Positions 22,319 to 34,095 of a stretch of DNA of 64,000 bases are shown piece after piece. The notes under the pieces are model-generated. The model was not told where the DNA came from, did no database searches, and saw only the letters and a list, made by a program, of their open reading frames with translations. Each line of letters begins with the position of its first letter. Position 1 is the stretch's first letter. The stretch is from Pseudozyma flocculosa PF-1 (Eukaryota; Basidiomycota; Ustilaginomycetes; Ustilaginales; Ustilaginaceae), in assembly GCF_000417875.1 (NCBI RefSeq), contig NW_006920869.1:24601-88600 (forward strand), read 5' to 3'. Both the position numbers and the translations under genes were made by a program.

Positions 22319-25300
22319 ATGACGCTCACCGGGAAGGTCTCCGGCGTGCGGCCCGACACTTCGTCGTCGGCTGCCACGGGCACGACGGCAGCAACCGACC
22401 GGTCCGACGCCTCCAAGTCGTGCGCCGTCTCGATTGTGTCCGATGATGGCCCGGAAGGCCCGCCCAGCGCGACGCGAGGCGAGCAGGCCGAAACCACTCC
22501 TGCCGCCACCTCCTCCCCTGTTTCGAGCAAAGCATCCTTTAGCCAGATCTTTGCCTTTGCCGACGGCCGTCTGGCCTTGCTCAACATCATCGGCCTCCTC
22601 GCTGCCGCAGCTGCCGGCGTGGCCCAGCCTCTAATGACCAGTGAGTTCACCAGCCAGCTGGCCTTGAAGCAGCAGGCATCCCAAGTCGCCTGACCTCGTC
22701 TGCCCGTCCTCTTGACCCCTGCTTCTCGCGCCCGTGCCATCGGTCCACTCACTGCCCTAGTCTTCATCGGGCGCATCTCGACCTCGTTTCTGCGCTACTC
22801 GAACGCCTTCTTCGACCACGACCTCGACATCTTCCACGTGGCCCAGAAGCAGCTCTACCACGACATCCGACAGGACTCGCTCATCCTCGTCTACCTCGGC
22901 ATCGCCATCTTTGCTGCGGTGAGTGCGGCGACGTCGAGGTCTCACACGGCGGCAGCGAGGGTCCTGCATGCTGACCTTGCAATGCTCCGCGCCGTCTTGT
23001 TGCGTCGTCCCGCTGCCGCCGCTGCTACTAGTCGTACATCTGTGAGCGCCTTCTTCCATCCCGCGTCGCCCAGTCCAGCTCTCCTGCCTCGCCGCTGACA
23101 CGCTGTGGCTCCTCCCTTTTCTGCCTCGACGCCGTACAGACATGGCTGCCTGGTCCTACACCAGCGAGAAGATCTGCTGCCGGATCCGCGAGGCCTACCT
23201 ACGGTCCACGCTGCAGCAGGAGATTGCCTATTTCGACGAGTATGGCCCGGGCCAGCTCGCCTCGCATATCCGCTCCGACGTCCACACCATCCAGAGCGCC
23301 ATCAATGAGAAGATGCCCATGACGTTGAGTGAGTGCACGCCCAGGCTGCTGCGGCGAAAGTCCGGTCCTCTCCCCGTGGTATGCTTGCTCATCCCCGCCT
23401 CTTCGCCCCATCGCGCCCGACAGTGTACGTCTCGACCTTTGTCGCCTCGGTCGCCGTCGCGTTCAGCCAGTCGTGGAAGCTGTCGCTGGTGCTGCTGCCC
23501 ATCGCACCCACCATCCTCGTGGCGGGCGGCGTCATGAGCGTCCTCACCAAGGCCGCCAAACAGACCGAGCTCGCCAGCACGTCCAAGGGCGCCAACCGCG
23601 CCGAGGAGGCGTGCCGCTCGATCCGCACCGTCAAGGCGTTTGGCAAGGAAGCCGCCATGCTTGAGCAGTACGACCGCTGCAACGAGGAGACGACGCTCCA
23701 GGGCGCCAAAATCGGCAAGCTGCAGGGCATCGGCGTCGGCTCGCTCATGTGGACGATCTACTCGGGCTACGCCCTGGCCTTCTGGTACGGAAGCAAGCTG
23801 ATCGGGCAAGGCGAGCTGAGCCCTGGACGCATCATTTCAGTCATCTTTTCCAACTTTATCGGCGCCTTTGCGATCGCCACCATCTTCCCCAACCTCGAGT
23901 ACTTTTCGGCGGCGCTGGCTGCGGCGGGGCCTGTGCTGGCAGCAATCCACCGCAAGCCGAGGCTCTCCGAGGCTGGCAGCGACGACGGACTAGAGCCCAA
24001 GTCGGTGGCCGGTCGCGTCGAGCTCGAAGGTGTGTCGTTTGCCTACCCGTCGCGACCGGACGTGTCAATCCTGCGCAGCCTGTCGCTCTCGTTCGAGGAC
24101 GGCAAGACGACGGCGCTGGTCGGCGCATCGGGGTGCGGCAAGAGCACCGTCATCGCCCTGCTGGAGCGCTTCTACGAGCCGACGGCCGGCCGCGTCACGC
24201 TCGACGGCATCGACATCCGGCACCTGCGGCTGTCGTGGCTGCGCGACCAGGTCGGGCTGGTGAGCCAGGAGCCCACGCTGTTTGCCACCACGATCCGCGC
24301 CAACATCGAGTTCGGCCTGACCAAGTGCGACTACAACGACCGCCTCACTGACGACGAGCGCTTCCACCTAGTCGTCGAGGCCTCCAAGAAGGCCAACGCC
24401 CACGACTTTATCATGGCCCTGCCCGACGGCTACGCTACTCTGGTCGGCGACAACGGCTCCCTGCTTTCCGGTGGCCAGAAGCAGCGCATCGCCATCGCCC
24501 GCGCGCTGGTCAAGGATCCTCGGGTGCTGCTGCTCGACGAGGTGACCAGCGCGCTCGACACGGCGAGCGAGGCCGTCGTCCAGGCGGCCCTCGACGCGGC
24601 TCGTTTTGGCAGGTGAGCGGCATCGCAGGTGCAGATCGGTCGACAAGTCTAGCCAACGACCCGCCGCTGACACTGTACCATCACGTTTCTTTCCCTCGAC
24701 GCCCGCCTGCTGCCAGGACCACCATCGTTGTGTCTCACCGCCTCAGCACTGTCAAGAACGCAGATCGCATCGTCGTCCTGGGCCGCGACGGCGTCATCGA
24801 ACAGGGCTCTCACGACGAACTGATGAGCAAGGCCGGCGGCGCCTACGCTACCATGGTCGGCCAGCAGGCGCTGTCCAAGCCGGTTCCTGTCGAGGCGGAT
24901 CCAGACTCTGTCCAATCAGTTGTCGATGGCCGCACCAGCCTCCAGGCTCCCCTCAAGACGGCGCTCGGCACCTTCTCGCTCGGCCGCATTGCCGCGTCCT
25001 TTGAACTGCCGAGGATGTCGGACTTTGTGCAGAACGGCCGACCCAGCATCTCGGTGCTCCGGCGCAAGAGCTCCGGCGGCGAGGTGCCGACCGTATACGA
25101 GGACGACGATGAAGATCAGGAGAGCTCGAAATCTCGACGGGAGTCCAAGCCCGGCCTGCGCGCCCTCGCCGGGCTGGTGCTTCGGGGCGAGCGCAACAAG
25201 CGCCTGCACCTCGAGTTCCTCGTCGGCCTCGTCGCGGCCAGCGTCATTGGCGCCATCTACCCCATCTACTCTATCGTCTTCGGCATCGCGATGGACAACT

Positions 25301-27160
25301 TCACGCAGTGCAACGACGCCGGCCCCTGCTTTGCGCCGATCCGCGACAACATGCTGCACCAGGGGCGGATCAATGCCGGCGCGTTCTTCGTCATCGCGTG
25401 CGGCGCCGCCGTCATCAGTTTCCTCCAGGTCAGCACTCTGACGCGCGCCGGGTCGAGCGTGGTGCAGCGGGTGCGCCACCTGATGTTTGAGCGGTACCTG
25501 CGCTCCGACGTCGCCTTCTTCGACCACCCGGACCACTCTGGCGGCGCACTGTCGAGCCGGCTGACGGACAACGCGCAGAAGATCTATGGCGCCCTGGGCC
25601 CGACGCTCGGGGTCGTGGTGCAGTGCACGACCACGATGGTGGTCGGCTATGTCGTCGCCCTCTCCTATGGCTGGAGGCTGGCGCTCGTCGTCATCGCAGT
25701 CTCGCCGCTGACGCTGTCAGCGGGCCTGCTGCGCCTGCGCATCATTGCGCACAAGGACGAAAAGACGCGCACGGTCCACGAGACCGCCACGCGCCACGCC
25801 AGCGAGGCCGTCGGGGCCATCCGCACCGTGGCCGCATATAACCTCGAGCACGCCTGTCTCGACCTCTACCGCCAACACCTGGACGGACCCGCATCGACCC
25901 TGGTTAACTCCATCCTGAGGAGCAGCATCCTCTTTGCCCTCTCGCAGTCCATCACCCTCTTCGCCATCGCCATCGCCTTCTACTACGGAGGGAAGCTGCT
26001 TGCGGACGGACACCTGACCAGCAAGTCGTTCTTCACCGTCCTCATGTCAGTCGTCTATGGCAGCGTCCAGGCCGGCAATGTCTTCAATTACACAGCCGAT
26101 CTCTCTGGAGCTTACGCCGCCGCGCGTGCCACCATGGAGCTGATGGAGACCGACCCGACCATCGAGCGGGACACGGAGCGGGGCAAGGAGCTTTCGGATG
26201 TGCAGGGCGGGCTGCAGCTTCGCAACGTCTATTTCACCTACCCGTCGCGGCCCAATGCGCCAATCCTGCGCGGCATCTCGCTCGACTTTGAGCCGGGCAC
26301 CTTTTGCGCCCTCGTCGGATCCAGCGGATGCGGCAAAGTGAGTTGCCGGCGGCAGAGAGACCACGCTGACCGAGGACTCTGGCAACTGACCGCCCTCGTT
26401 TGACCGTCTACTCGACGCGCTTGCTCCTCAGTCTACGATCCTGCAGCTCCTGGAGCGGTTCCACGACCCGACGGGTGGTCAGATCCTGCTCGATGGCTGC
26501 GACACGCGCTCGGTCAACCTCGCCTCGCTGCGCCGCCACATTTCCATGGTGCCGCAAGACGCTGTCCGTGGGTGTCCATGCCAAAATGAAGCGGCCCTCC
26601 TGGCCTAGCGCAGCTAGCAATCTCGACATGAGCTGACCTCTGCGTGCCCACCATCGCCTCTCCTTGACCCCGCGTGCTCTGCAGTCTACGACGGCACCAT
26701 CGGCTGGAACATTGCGCTGGGAAGCGTCGATGACCCCTCGTCGGTGACGATGCCGGCGATCCGCCGAGCCGCCGACATCGCGCAGCTGACGGCCTTCATC
26801 GATTCGCTACCGGACGGCTTCAACACGCACGTGAGCGGGCGAGGCGTTCAGCTATCGGGCGGGCAGAAGCAGCGGATCGCGATCGCGCGCGCCATGGTGC
26901 GCGAACCCAAGATCCTGCTCCTCGACGAAGCCACGAGCGCGCTGGACCCCATCGGCGAGAGGGAGGTGCAGGCCGCGCTGGAAAAGGCGAGCGAGGGCCG
27001 CACCACGATCGCCGTGGCGCACCGCCTTTCGACGATCGCCAAGGCGGATACCATCTACGTGCTCAAGGACGGCGACGTGGCCGAAAAGGGCGATGCCAAG
27101 ACCCTCACGGACCGCGGCGGCATCTATGCCGAGATGGTGCGCGTGCAAAACGTCGCGTGA
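22319..27160 (+). CDS. atr1: ABCB-type full ABC transporter, glycolipid exporter candidate
   Basis: Eight exons: 22319-22640, 22761-22918, 23032-23041, 23140-23328, 23424-24612, 24717-26337, 26432-26567 and 26685-27160, totalling 1366 residues. All joins keep frame and rebuild family sequence, for example QPLMTIFIG and SYIYMAAWSY. Exon 3 is only 10 bases. The plan is TMD-NBD-TMD-NBD. NBD1 has Walker A GASGCGKST near residue 459, signature LSGGQKQR near 574 and Walker B LLLDEVTSALD. NBD2 has GSSGCGKST near 1154, split by intron 6, then LSGGQKQR near 1264 and LLLDEATSALD. Family members are plasma-membrane or vacuolar drug and lipid exporters. Beside the synthase and glycosyltransferase it is the expected Atr1-like cellobiose-lipid exporter. 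The Val in the first Walker B region replaces the usual Ala; the Glu is kept. Confidence 0.92.
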
Positions 27161-27450
27161 TTTGGGGGCTCGTGATGGGCCAAGTTGTTTGTTCATAGAC
27201 CTTTTTCGTGGCAATCTCATCAGCGGTTTCCCTTCCTCGCCCTTCAGGTGCCGTCGTCGTGGTTGGCGTGCTTGCCAACTGTCCGTGTGTGGCAAATTAG
27301 CTCTGTCGCCGACGAGGATGGGGAAAGGCGGACACGGCCGTGCCTGTCTTTCGACACAGGGTGTGTCTGAGGGAAGCATGTTCCTGCCTCTGTGGGGCGA
27401 GGCAGCGCGTGAAAAGCAGAGGAGAGGAAGAGGAGAGGAGGGCGACACGT

Positions 27451-27461
27451 GGCGCATCTCG
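27451..27461 (+). promoter_or_regulatory. Candidate Rua1-binding element 1 upstream of ugt1
   Basis: GGCGCATCTCG fits the recalled consensus at every position, 439 bp before the glycosyltransferase start codon. Confidence 0.5.
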
Positions 27462-27583
27462 ACGAAGGGCATAGCATCATTGCGCAAGGGGCGCGAGGCC
27501 GGGCAGGGCATGTCGACTTGCGCCCCGGCCCAGATGCGCGCGGTCAATGTTCCGATGGAGGGAGAGGGGGTCGTATCGGTGCA

Positions 27584-27594
27584 TGCGCATACTG
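27584..27594 (+). promoter_or_regulatory. Candidate Rua1-binding element 2 upstream of ugt1
   Basis: TGCGCATACTG fits the recalled consensus at every position, 306 bp before the glycosyltransferase start codon and 125 bp before its TATA box. It nearly repeats the TGCGCATACCG found upstream of acyltransferase 2. Confidence 0.55.
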
Positions 27595-27889
27595 AACGTC
27601 GCTCCTCTCCGCTGTTGATCCTCTCCGCTGTTGATCCGCCCTGTGCGACATCGTACCGGTCTCTAGATGACGGCGTGGCGGGATGAGGGTCGAGCGTTGG
27701 TCGGTCTCGCTTTCTTGTATATAGGAACCTCTAGCCCTCTGGCCCAGACGAGGTTCGATCAGGCATGTTCCACGTCCGACGCCCACTATCGTTCCTCCCT
27801 CTCGGCGACCACGTACACCATCCTGGCACTCGACCACGACAACAAGGCACCACGACAACAAGGCATCACGACAACAAGGCGCGACAACA

Positions 27890-29636
27890 ATGACGAAGCA
27901 AGAGATCCTCATGGTTTCGTGGCCAGCCATCGGGCACGCGCGGCCGATGCTCGACTTTGGGCTGTCGCTGCTGAGCGACTACCCGAGCGTGGAGCTGACG
28001 TTCATCTGTTCCGAGCATCAGATTGCCTCTCTGCGCAAGCTCGACGGACGGGCGGGCACGCACCCGCGTCTGCATCTGCGCGGCATCGAGGTCGCCTACC
28101 AGACTCCCACCGAGGGCGGGGGCAGCGAGGTGGAGCCCGAGGTGATCCTAACGATGCAGGCCGCGCACGCACTCTCGACCCAGTTCCCCGCCCTCTACTC
28201 GTCCCTCCCGCACCCACCCTCGCTGGTGATCTGCAACTGGATGATCCAGCGCGTCGCCGATGTTGTGCGCACCTCGACGCCCCAGACGAAGCTCATGGCC
28301 TTCTTCGACAACGCCGCCACCTTTGTTACGCGCATGCTCGGCCCCGTCGACATCGGCGGGTACGGCGGCGTGCAGCAGCTATGGCTGCGCCATTGCGAAG
28401 AGAACCCGCACGTCGACCGCGATGACCTCCAGCTCAAGGAGAAGCTTCTTGGCCGTCGATCCGAGGGCACCTTTCAGATTCCCGGATCGGGCATCGACAG
28501 GATGAACGACCGCGAGATGTCGCCCCAGGCAAAGGACGTGAGTGTCGGCCCCTCGTTGCCCCCCGGGAGATCAATTAAAAGGGCGCCGGACAGCGAAGAC
28601 CTTTCTTTGACCTGGCTCGGGAGTCCTGACCGCTTGCCGCTGCCTTCCTCGACTCTCGGCCGCACAGTATCTGCTCAAGGTGCCCATCACGCCGCCGCTC
28701 GTCGAGATCCAGCGCCTGGTGGAGCTGAGCGACGCCATCCTCATCAACACGCACGAGAGCGTCGAGGGCAACGTGCTCGCGTACCTGCGCAGCGTCATCA
28801 ACAAGGAAATCTACGCCATCGGCAGCGTCATGTTCCGCAGCCTCTTCGAGGTGGGCAAGACGGTCCGTGCCGCCGCCGCCAAGGCCTCGAGCACGATTGA
28901 AGCAAAGAATGCCGGCAATGGGGCCGACGCCGACGACGACGACGTGATGCAGTTCCTGCACAGCCAGCCGCGCGGGTCGGTGCTCTACATTTCGTTCGGA
29001 ACCATGTTCCGGCCCACACCGGCGCAGCTCGTCAAGATGCTCGAGATCCTGGTCGAAGAGGCGCCGGACCTCTCGTTTGTCTGGACGCTCGGGAGCGGCA
29101 AGGACCTGATCGCGTCGTGCCCGCCCGACGAGAGGCAGCGGGTGCGCGATCTGCAGTCGAAGCTGCTGCGCTCCGGGCGCGGCCGGCTGGTCGACTGGGC
29201 CGATCAGCACGCCATCCTTCAGCACCCCGCGACCGGATTCTTCCTCAGCCACGGCGGCTGGAACAGCTGCCAGGAGTCGCTGCTGGCGGGCAAGCCGCTG
29301 CTCGTCTTTCCCTTTTTCGGCGACCAGCTCTTTGACGCCTACCTGCTCAAGAGCCGCGGCGTCGCGTATCACATCCAGTCGAGCCGTTTCGACTCGCCCG
29401 AGGCGTTCCTCGAGAGCTACCGGTACGCGCTCGGGCTGTGCGGTGCGGGCAACGAGGACGGAGAGAGGCTCAAGCGCAACGCCGAGGCGATGCTGGAGCG
29501 CATCCTGCACGAGAGGGACGAGGTGGTGCGCGAGAGCGAAAAGAGGCAGCAGGCGGTCTGGAGGAGCCTGTTTGTCGATGCGGGCGAGGAGAGGGTGATG
29601 GAGGCCGTCGGCGGCGAGCGCTCCATCAAGGCGTGA
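27890..29636 (+). CDS. ugt1: UDP-glycosyltransferase (GT1/UGT fold), cellobiose-lipid glucosyltransferase candidate
   Basis: Two exons, 27890-28537 and 28668-29636, encode 538 residues. The N-terminal half carries the likely catalytic histidine in PAIGHARP (His16), the usual place in GT1 enzymes. The C-terminal half holds the donor-sugar motif: a Trp/Asp-Gln/His start (DWADQHAILQH) followed by SHGGWNS with His411, then a Glu a few residues on and GDQ. No C-terminal membrane anchor is seen, so a cytosolic enzyme is likely. By analogy with U. maydis Ugt1 it would add glucose to the hydroxylated fatty acid and then to the first glucose, forming the cellobiose head group; this is inferred from cluster context. 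The gene lies just downstream of the exporter in the same direction with its own TATA box. Confidence 0.9.
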
Positions 29637-29952
29637 GAGGGTATCGCACCGGGCCTTTGTCGATTCGGTCAGGGTGGTGCTGTTCGCTTGTATCTTGGCT
29701 TTTTTCCTGGTGTCTTGAGAATGTACATGTCTCCTTTCACGATCGGACGTTTCTTAGGCTGGTTGGCGCCCGGCGCAAAGGGCAGTCCTGATTGCCGCCG
29801 TGAGAGGGTTCCGAGGTGATGCTGTTTCGCCGAGGCGGAGGTGCTCGATCGGGCGCCGCCTTGGCCCATGGTCGGATCAAGCTGAATGCCGGATAGCGTA
29901 GGTGCCATGAATGGAAGCGTGACGGGCTGCGTGGAGAAGCATGTTGGCTCTC

Positions 29953-29994
29953 GAGGTCGAGGTCGAGGTCGAGGTCGAAGTCGAAGTCGAAGTC
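29953..29994. repeat. Hexanucleotide repeat GAGGTC/GAAGTC
   Basis: Four copies of GAGGTC followed by three of GAAGTC in perfect tandem. It is noncoding as far as can be seen. Confidence 0.9.
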
Positions 29995-30119
29995 GGAGGC
30001 CGATGGCTGAGCCTGACATGCACGCCGGCGAGCCGAGGCTGCCCAACTGCGCGCGCTTCTGCGCCTGCCTTTTGCCCCGCCGGTTGGCCAAACGACGGCA
30101 CTCGGCCGACAGCGAGCAT

Positions 30120-30130
30120 GGCGCATTCCA
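30120..30130 (+). promoter_or_regulatory. Candidate Rua1-binding element upstream of acyltransferase 1
   Basis: GGCGCATTCCA fits the recalled consensus at every position, 465 bp before the acyltransferase 1 start codon. Confidence 0.5.
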
Positions 30131-30584
30131 GCTTCGTGGCCCGCACCTCGACTCTGGGCCGCCCGTCATGGCAGCCGATGCATGGCCGCCAGATTCTTTG
30201 CCATCCCCCGTTCTGACCTCGATGCAGGATATGCGCAGCTTCGGATCCAGCGTTGTACCGACCGCCGGCGGCTGACCGGCACCTAGAGCGCGGGGCATGC
30301 TCTATGCCCTCGACATACTCGCTCCTCTTCCCCTCTTGGCCCAGCAGTCGAGGGCTGCGACTGCCACCACCGCGACCGAAGGCTCAGATGAGGATGATCG
30401 TACCTACACTCGGTCCATCTCCACCATATAAGGTGCCAGCTGCCTTTCCATCGACGCTCGCCACCACCGCATCAACTCGCCCCGTCGCAACTTCTGCTGC
30501 ACAAGGTTCGTCCTACCACCAGCATCAACGTCACAAGCATCCCCTCGCAAACATCCCACCGCGAACCAGACTCTTCCAGATAAA

Positions 30585-32220
30585 ATGTCATCGGCCGCCT
30601 CTGCCTCCTCGCCGCCGGCACCTCGCGTGCCAGCGCGCAATCTCAAGATCAAGGTGCAGCAAAAGCTCTGCGTGCTGCCTGCTCCCGCCTCGCCCGCGCC
30701 CGCCATCACCCTGACGGGCCAGGACCTGAGCATGGCCAAGATCTACATGCACATGCACTACATCTTCTCTCCTTCCTCCTCGCCATACGGGCTCTCGGAG
30801 CTCGCCAACGACATCGAGAACGCACTCTCCCTGACCCTGGACGAGTTCCCCTACATCGCCGGATCCATCGATCGAGTCGATGACAAGTGGATCTTGCAGG
30901 ACAGCCGCAAGGGCGTCGAATTGCAGATCGCACAGGCGGAAGAGGAGGCTGGTGGCCTGTCGCCGCAGGAGATTGGGGGAAGCTGGGATCAGGATGTCGG
31001 GACGAGGGCACCCTTTGTTGGCGAGGATGAGGCGCTGGTGGCCATCCGGGTGACGAGGGTGAGTCGGCCCTCCCAGTTCGAGCGCTGTGCACTCGCTGAG
31101 GGCTCACATAGCACGCCATTGCCTCTCCTTACCGAACAACGAACAGTACGCCTGCGGCACAGTCTCAATCACGACGAGCGTTCATCACTGGCTCATGGAC
31201 TTTGCCAGCTACTTTGACTTCCTCTCGACCTTCGCCTCTCGCCTCACGAGTCCCGCCGCCGCTGCCACTTTGCAGGAGCAGAAGCCAAAGCGCAACTTTG
31301 AGCGAGACGTCTTCTCGCTCCTGTCGTCTCCCGGTGGCGAGGAGGCCGATTCCGCGCCTGCGGCGACAACGACGACCGAAGAGGACGACGCCGAGGTGCG
31401 CTCGTGGTTCCGCGCCTCGGCCGCGCCGCCGTGCTTCAAGCGGCCCGTCAACCACACATATGTCGTTCCCGTCCTCTTTACGGCATCGAAGTTGGGCGAG
31501 CTCAAGGCGCACCTTGTCCAGGCCGCCTCGGCGAGCGGGACGACGACGCCGACGTTCTCGACGATGGACGCCCTCCACGCCCTGCTGTGGTCGTCGATCA
31601 CGCGCAGCCGCGACCTGGCCGCGCCGGCCTCGACCAAGCTCCTCGTCACCATGGACGGACGCCGCCGCGTCGCAAACGGCGAGCTGGCCGCCGAGTACTT
31701 CGGCAACGTCCACCCCGGCTTCGCCTTCCGCCTCGACGTCGCATCGCAGGACCTCTCTTCCGCCGAGTCCCTCGCGGCCACGGCGCAGAAGCTGCGATCC
31801 GAGTACCTGGCCAACATCGGACCGCAGACGATGGAGAGGATCATCCGGTACCAGCAGCGCAACCTCGACCGCGTCTCGACCAACATCGACGCCATGTTCG
31901 CCAACGACGTTGTCATCTCCAACCTCTCCGGCTACGAGTACGGCCGCGTCTCGTTTGGCAGGCTCGGTCGGCCCCGGGCCGTCACGATGCTCGGGAGCAG
32001 GGGCGTCGAGTATGGTCCGTTCAAGATCGACGCTGCCGACGGTACCGTCACCGTCCTGGCTGTGCCCGAGCAGCAGCAGAAAGCGCCGGACGGGGAGGAG
32101 CGGGAGGGATCGGGGGCGAAGAGGAGCGATGTGATTGCCTACATCGGTCTGAGGCAGGAGGAAATGGCGCGCCTCCTCGCCGACAAGGAGATCGCAAAGT
32201 GGGGTGAGGTGCTGTACTAG
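30585..32220 (+). CDS. Acyltransferase 1, HXXXD (BAHD-like) family
   Basis: Two exons, 30585-31058 and 31147-32220, encode 515 residues. The catalytic HXXXD is HHWLMD (His172, Asp176), 14 residues into exon 2. A WG-like second motif is degenerate (YGRVSFGRLGRPRAV). Such cytosolic enzymes move acyl groups from CoA to hydroxyls. The neighbouring glycosyltransferase points to an acetyl- or acyltransferase acting on the cellobiose head group, like the Uat/Fat proteins of ustilagic acid and flocculosin synthesis; which ester it makes cannot be told. It is a clear paralogue of acyltransferase 2: both have LTGQDLSM- or FDGQDLAM-like N-termini, the same intron position before the active site, and nearly the same active-site numbering. 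The start follows a TATAAG box by 158 bp. Confidence 0.85.
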
Positions 32221-32796
32221 ACGGCAGCTGCTCCGCTGGCTCCGAAACCAAACCCATCGAAGGCCTAGTCACCTGATTTTTGAGGTTGTCGAGGGTTCGT
32301 GCAAGTCGCCGGCGCTACGGTCAAACAGTCGACGCCCTCTGGCGGCCATTCGGCGTCGTATCCAGGCCACATTGAAGGCGAACTACTCAACGCCGCAAAA
32401 GAGATGGCGTACATCCTGCACCGAGCAAATGTACGCCAACGGGAGTGGGGGAACCGAGAAAAAGATGCAGATGTTACATACTCTTCTGCAGCTCTGCTTC
32501 GTCTACATATCTCCCTGAGGTGTGCGAGTGAAGCGGCAGGTGCAGACGAGTCTCCAACTCCGAGTGACCTGGGCCTCCGAACCCCAACATAGCTGGCTAA
32601 TGGCAGCTGGCTAATGGCAGCCGCCCGGCGAGAGGCGTGCGCGAGAATCGTACAAGAACCCCCGGGCTGGGCCGCCCTTGTTCCCTTCGTCTCTCACGCC
32701 TCACTTCATCCCCTCTCCGAGTACTCGTACAGGTATCAACTGCAACACTCCCGCTCAGTCTCGACATTCCAAGACTCCGAAGAAAGAACTGCAAGG
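32221..32796. other. Intergenic region before small secreted protein 1
   Basis: No gene is seen. A short direct repeat (tggctaatggcagc twice) lies near 32592-32620. No clear TATA box precedes the next gene. Confidence 0.6.
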
Positions 32797-32997
32797 ATGG
32801 TCAAGTTCGTCGCCGCCGCAGCAGCTTTGGTCGCCGTCGTCCTGGCCGTGTCGGCCTCGGCGGCCCCAGTCCAGCCGCTCGTCTTCCACTGGACGAATGG
32901 GAAACCTACCAAGTTCACCGATCCTACCAAGCCGCCTCCGAGGAGTTACTTCGGACCCAAAGATCGTTACCCTCCTCGCGTTCTCACTGACAAGTAG
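32797..32997 (+). CDS. Small secreted protein 1 (SSP1)
   Basis: A 66-residue single-exon protein. The first ~23 residues (MVKFVAAAAALVAVVLAV...) are a textbook signal peptide with an Ala-rich cleavage region, nearly the same as in SSP2 to SSP5. The mature part is about 43 residues, rich in Pro, Lys and aromatic residues, with PTKFTDPTKPPPR resembling the TKFSPHP segment of SSP5. It has no cysteine and, unlike its relatives, no dibasic KR or RR site. The function is unknown. The call rests on the shared N-terminus and position next to the other members. An in-frame upstream ATG would bury the signal peptide, so this Met is preferred. Confidence 0.7.
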   Translation: MVKFVAAAAALVAVVLAVSASAAPVQPLVFHWTNGKPTKFTDPTKPPPRSYFGPKDRYPPRVLTDK

Positions 32998-33870
32998 AGT
33001 GACAAGTAGAGGAGACGTTGGGGGTCATCATCTAACATGGCCTATTGCTCTTCGCCTAAGGTACCCTCTTTCCTACGCCCATCATCGGATCAAGCTGGTC
33101 TCGGAAGATGATCTCGAGCGTAGCATAAGGGGCCTCGTCCTTAACCCACATCGTATCAAGTCCCCGAACGTGGGCGACTAGGCTAGCCTGTCAGCCGTGC
33201 CTTTCTTTACGCCCACCTCTCCCCAGAAGCGCTCATTTGATCCCCTTCCATCTCCTCGCCGCCACGGACGTTGCCTTTCCTTGCACGATGTTTCGCGCGA
33301 CGTCTACCACTCTCGTTCTATCTCTGCGCTGCCCCTGGACTGGTTCCGAAAGTGTCTTTCCGAAACGCAGATCTTCTCCTCGACCCCTTTTGTGTGCCGG
33401 TACGAGAACGTCTGACCCAATCGCTGCCCGAATGCGAGTGCGGGAGGCGACATGGTCACAAGCCGATTGCATCACGCCCGTTGCGGACAAATGTGGGGCG
33501 CCTGCAGACGTTAGCGTGAGGTGGGTTCTCCTTGCCGGAACCGCATCCGAGATGCTCGAAGAAGACCCCCCACATCCCGACAGAGCAGAGTGGAAACAAC
33601 GGCACATTGGCCGCGCTATCGACCGTCGCCGATGCACAGCCAGAGCCCTGCTTTGTACGACGGGGACATCGATGCCGTACAAAGGTGCGTCTGCCTGTCG
33701 ACGCGACGCTATACGATAAGAGGATCGTTTGCCGCGTTTCGGCCCCCCTCTGTCCGGCAGACCCAACGCCCTCGCTCCCAGCTCAACAAGCCAAATCACA
33801 GCCGCATCTGCCCCGCGGATGACAAACTTCAAGCCGCCCGCTCCCATCGCAAGCTCGAACGCTCACGGAC
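32998..33870. other. Intergenic region before SSP2
   Basis: No supported gene. A 29-base segment (33666-33694) closely matches one upstream of SSP3, indicating a duplicated promoter or leader. Confidence 0.6.
33666..33694 (+). repeat. Duplicated upstream segment, copy 1 (SSP2)
   Basis: Starts acatcgatgccgtacaaagg and matches the segment at 34697-34724 with few substitutions and one length change. It lies 177-205 bp before the SSP2 start codon. Confidence 0.75.
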
Positions 33871-34095
33871 ATGGTCAAGATCCTTACCGCCGCTGGTCTC
33901 GTGGTCGTCGCGCTGGCCATGTCGACCGCCGCCGCTGCCCGCGTCAGTCGGCGCCACTTCGAAGTCGGAGATGGCGATGACGGCGAACACTTCTTCCAAC
34001 TCGGACAAGCTGGCCAGCTTGTCCCGGTCCAGCCCGATCCGCCCCACTCGGACCGCGATCTCGCTCGCCGCGGCGACGGTGAGGGAGACTGCTAG
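33871..34095 (+). CDS. Small secreted protein 2 (SSP2)
   Basis: A 74-residue single-exon protein. The N-terminus MVKILTAAGLVVVALAMS matches the signal peptides of SSP4 and SSP5 almost residue for residue. The mature part is acidic, with dibasic sites at SRR (residues 28-29) and ARR near 66-67, so Kex2-type cleavage could free a peptide of about 38 residues beginning HFEVGDGDDGEH. A single cysteine is the last residue. The GDGDDGE run resembles the acidic parts of the DLPxG peptides in SSP3 and SSP4. The function is unknown; it could be a secreted signalling, antimicrobial or effector peptide precursor. Confidence 0.7.
   Translation: MVKILTAAGLVVVALAMSTAAAARVSRRHFEVGDGDDGEHFFQLGQAGQLVPVQPDPPHSDRDLARRGDGEGDC

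Larger units (their letters stand above)
27161..27889. other. Glycosyltransferase promoter region
   Basis: Follows the exporter stop and holds a clear TATATAG (27718-27724), about 170 bp before the next start codon, plus two matches to the Rua1 element. Confidence 0.7.
29637..30584. other. Intergenic region before acyltransferase 1
   Basis: Contains the glycosyltransferase 3' flank, a hexanucleotide repeat, a Rua1-type element and a TATAAG box (30427-30432) about 158 bp before the next start codon. Confidence 0.65.
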
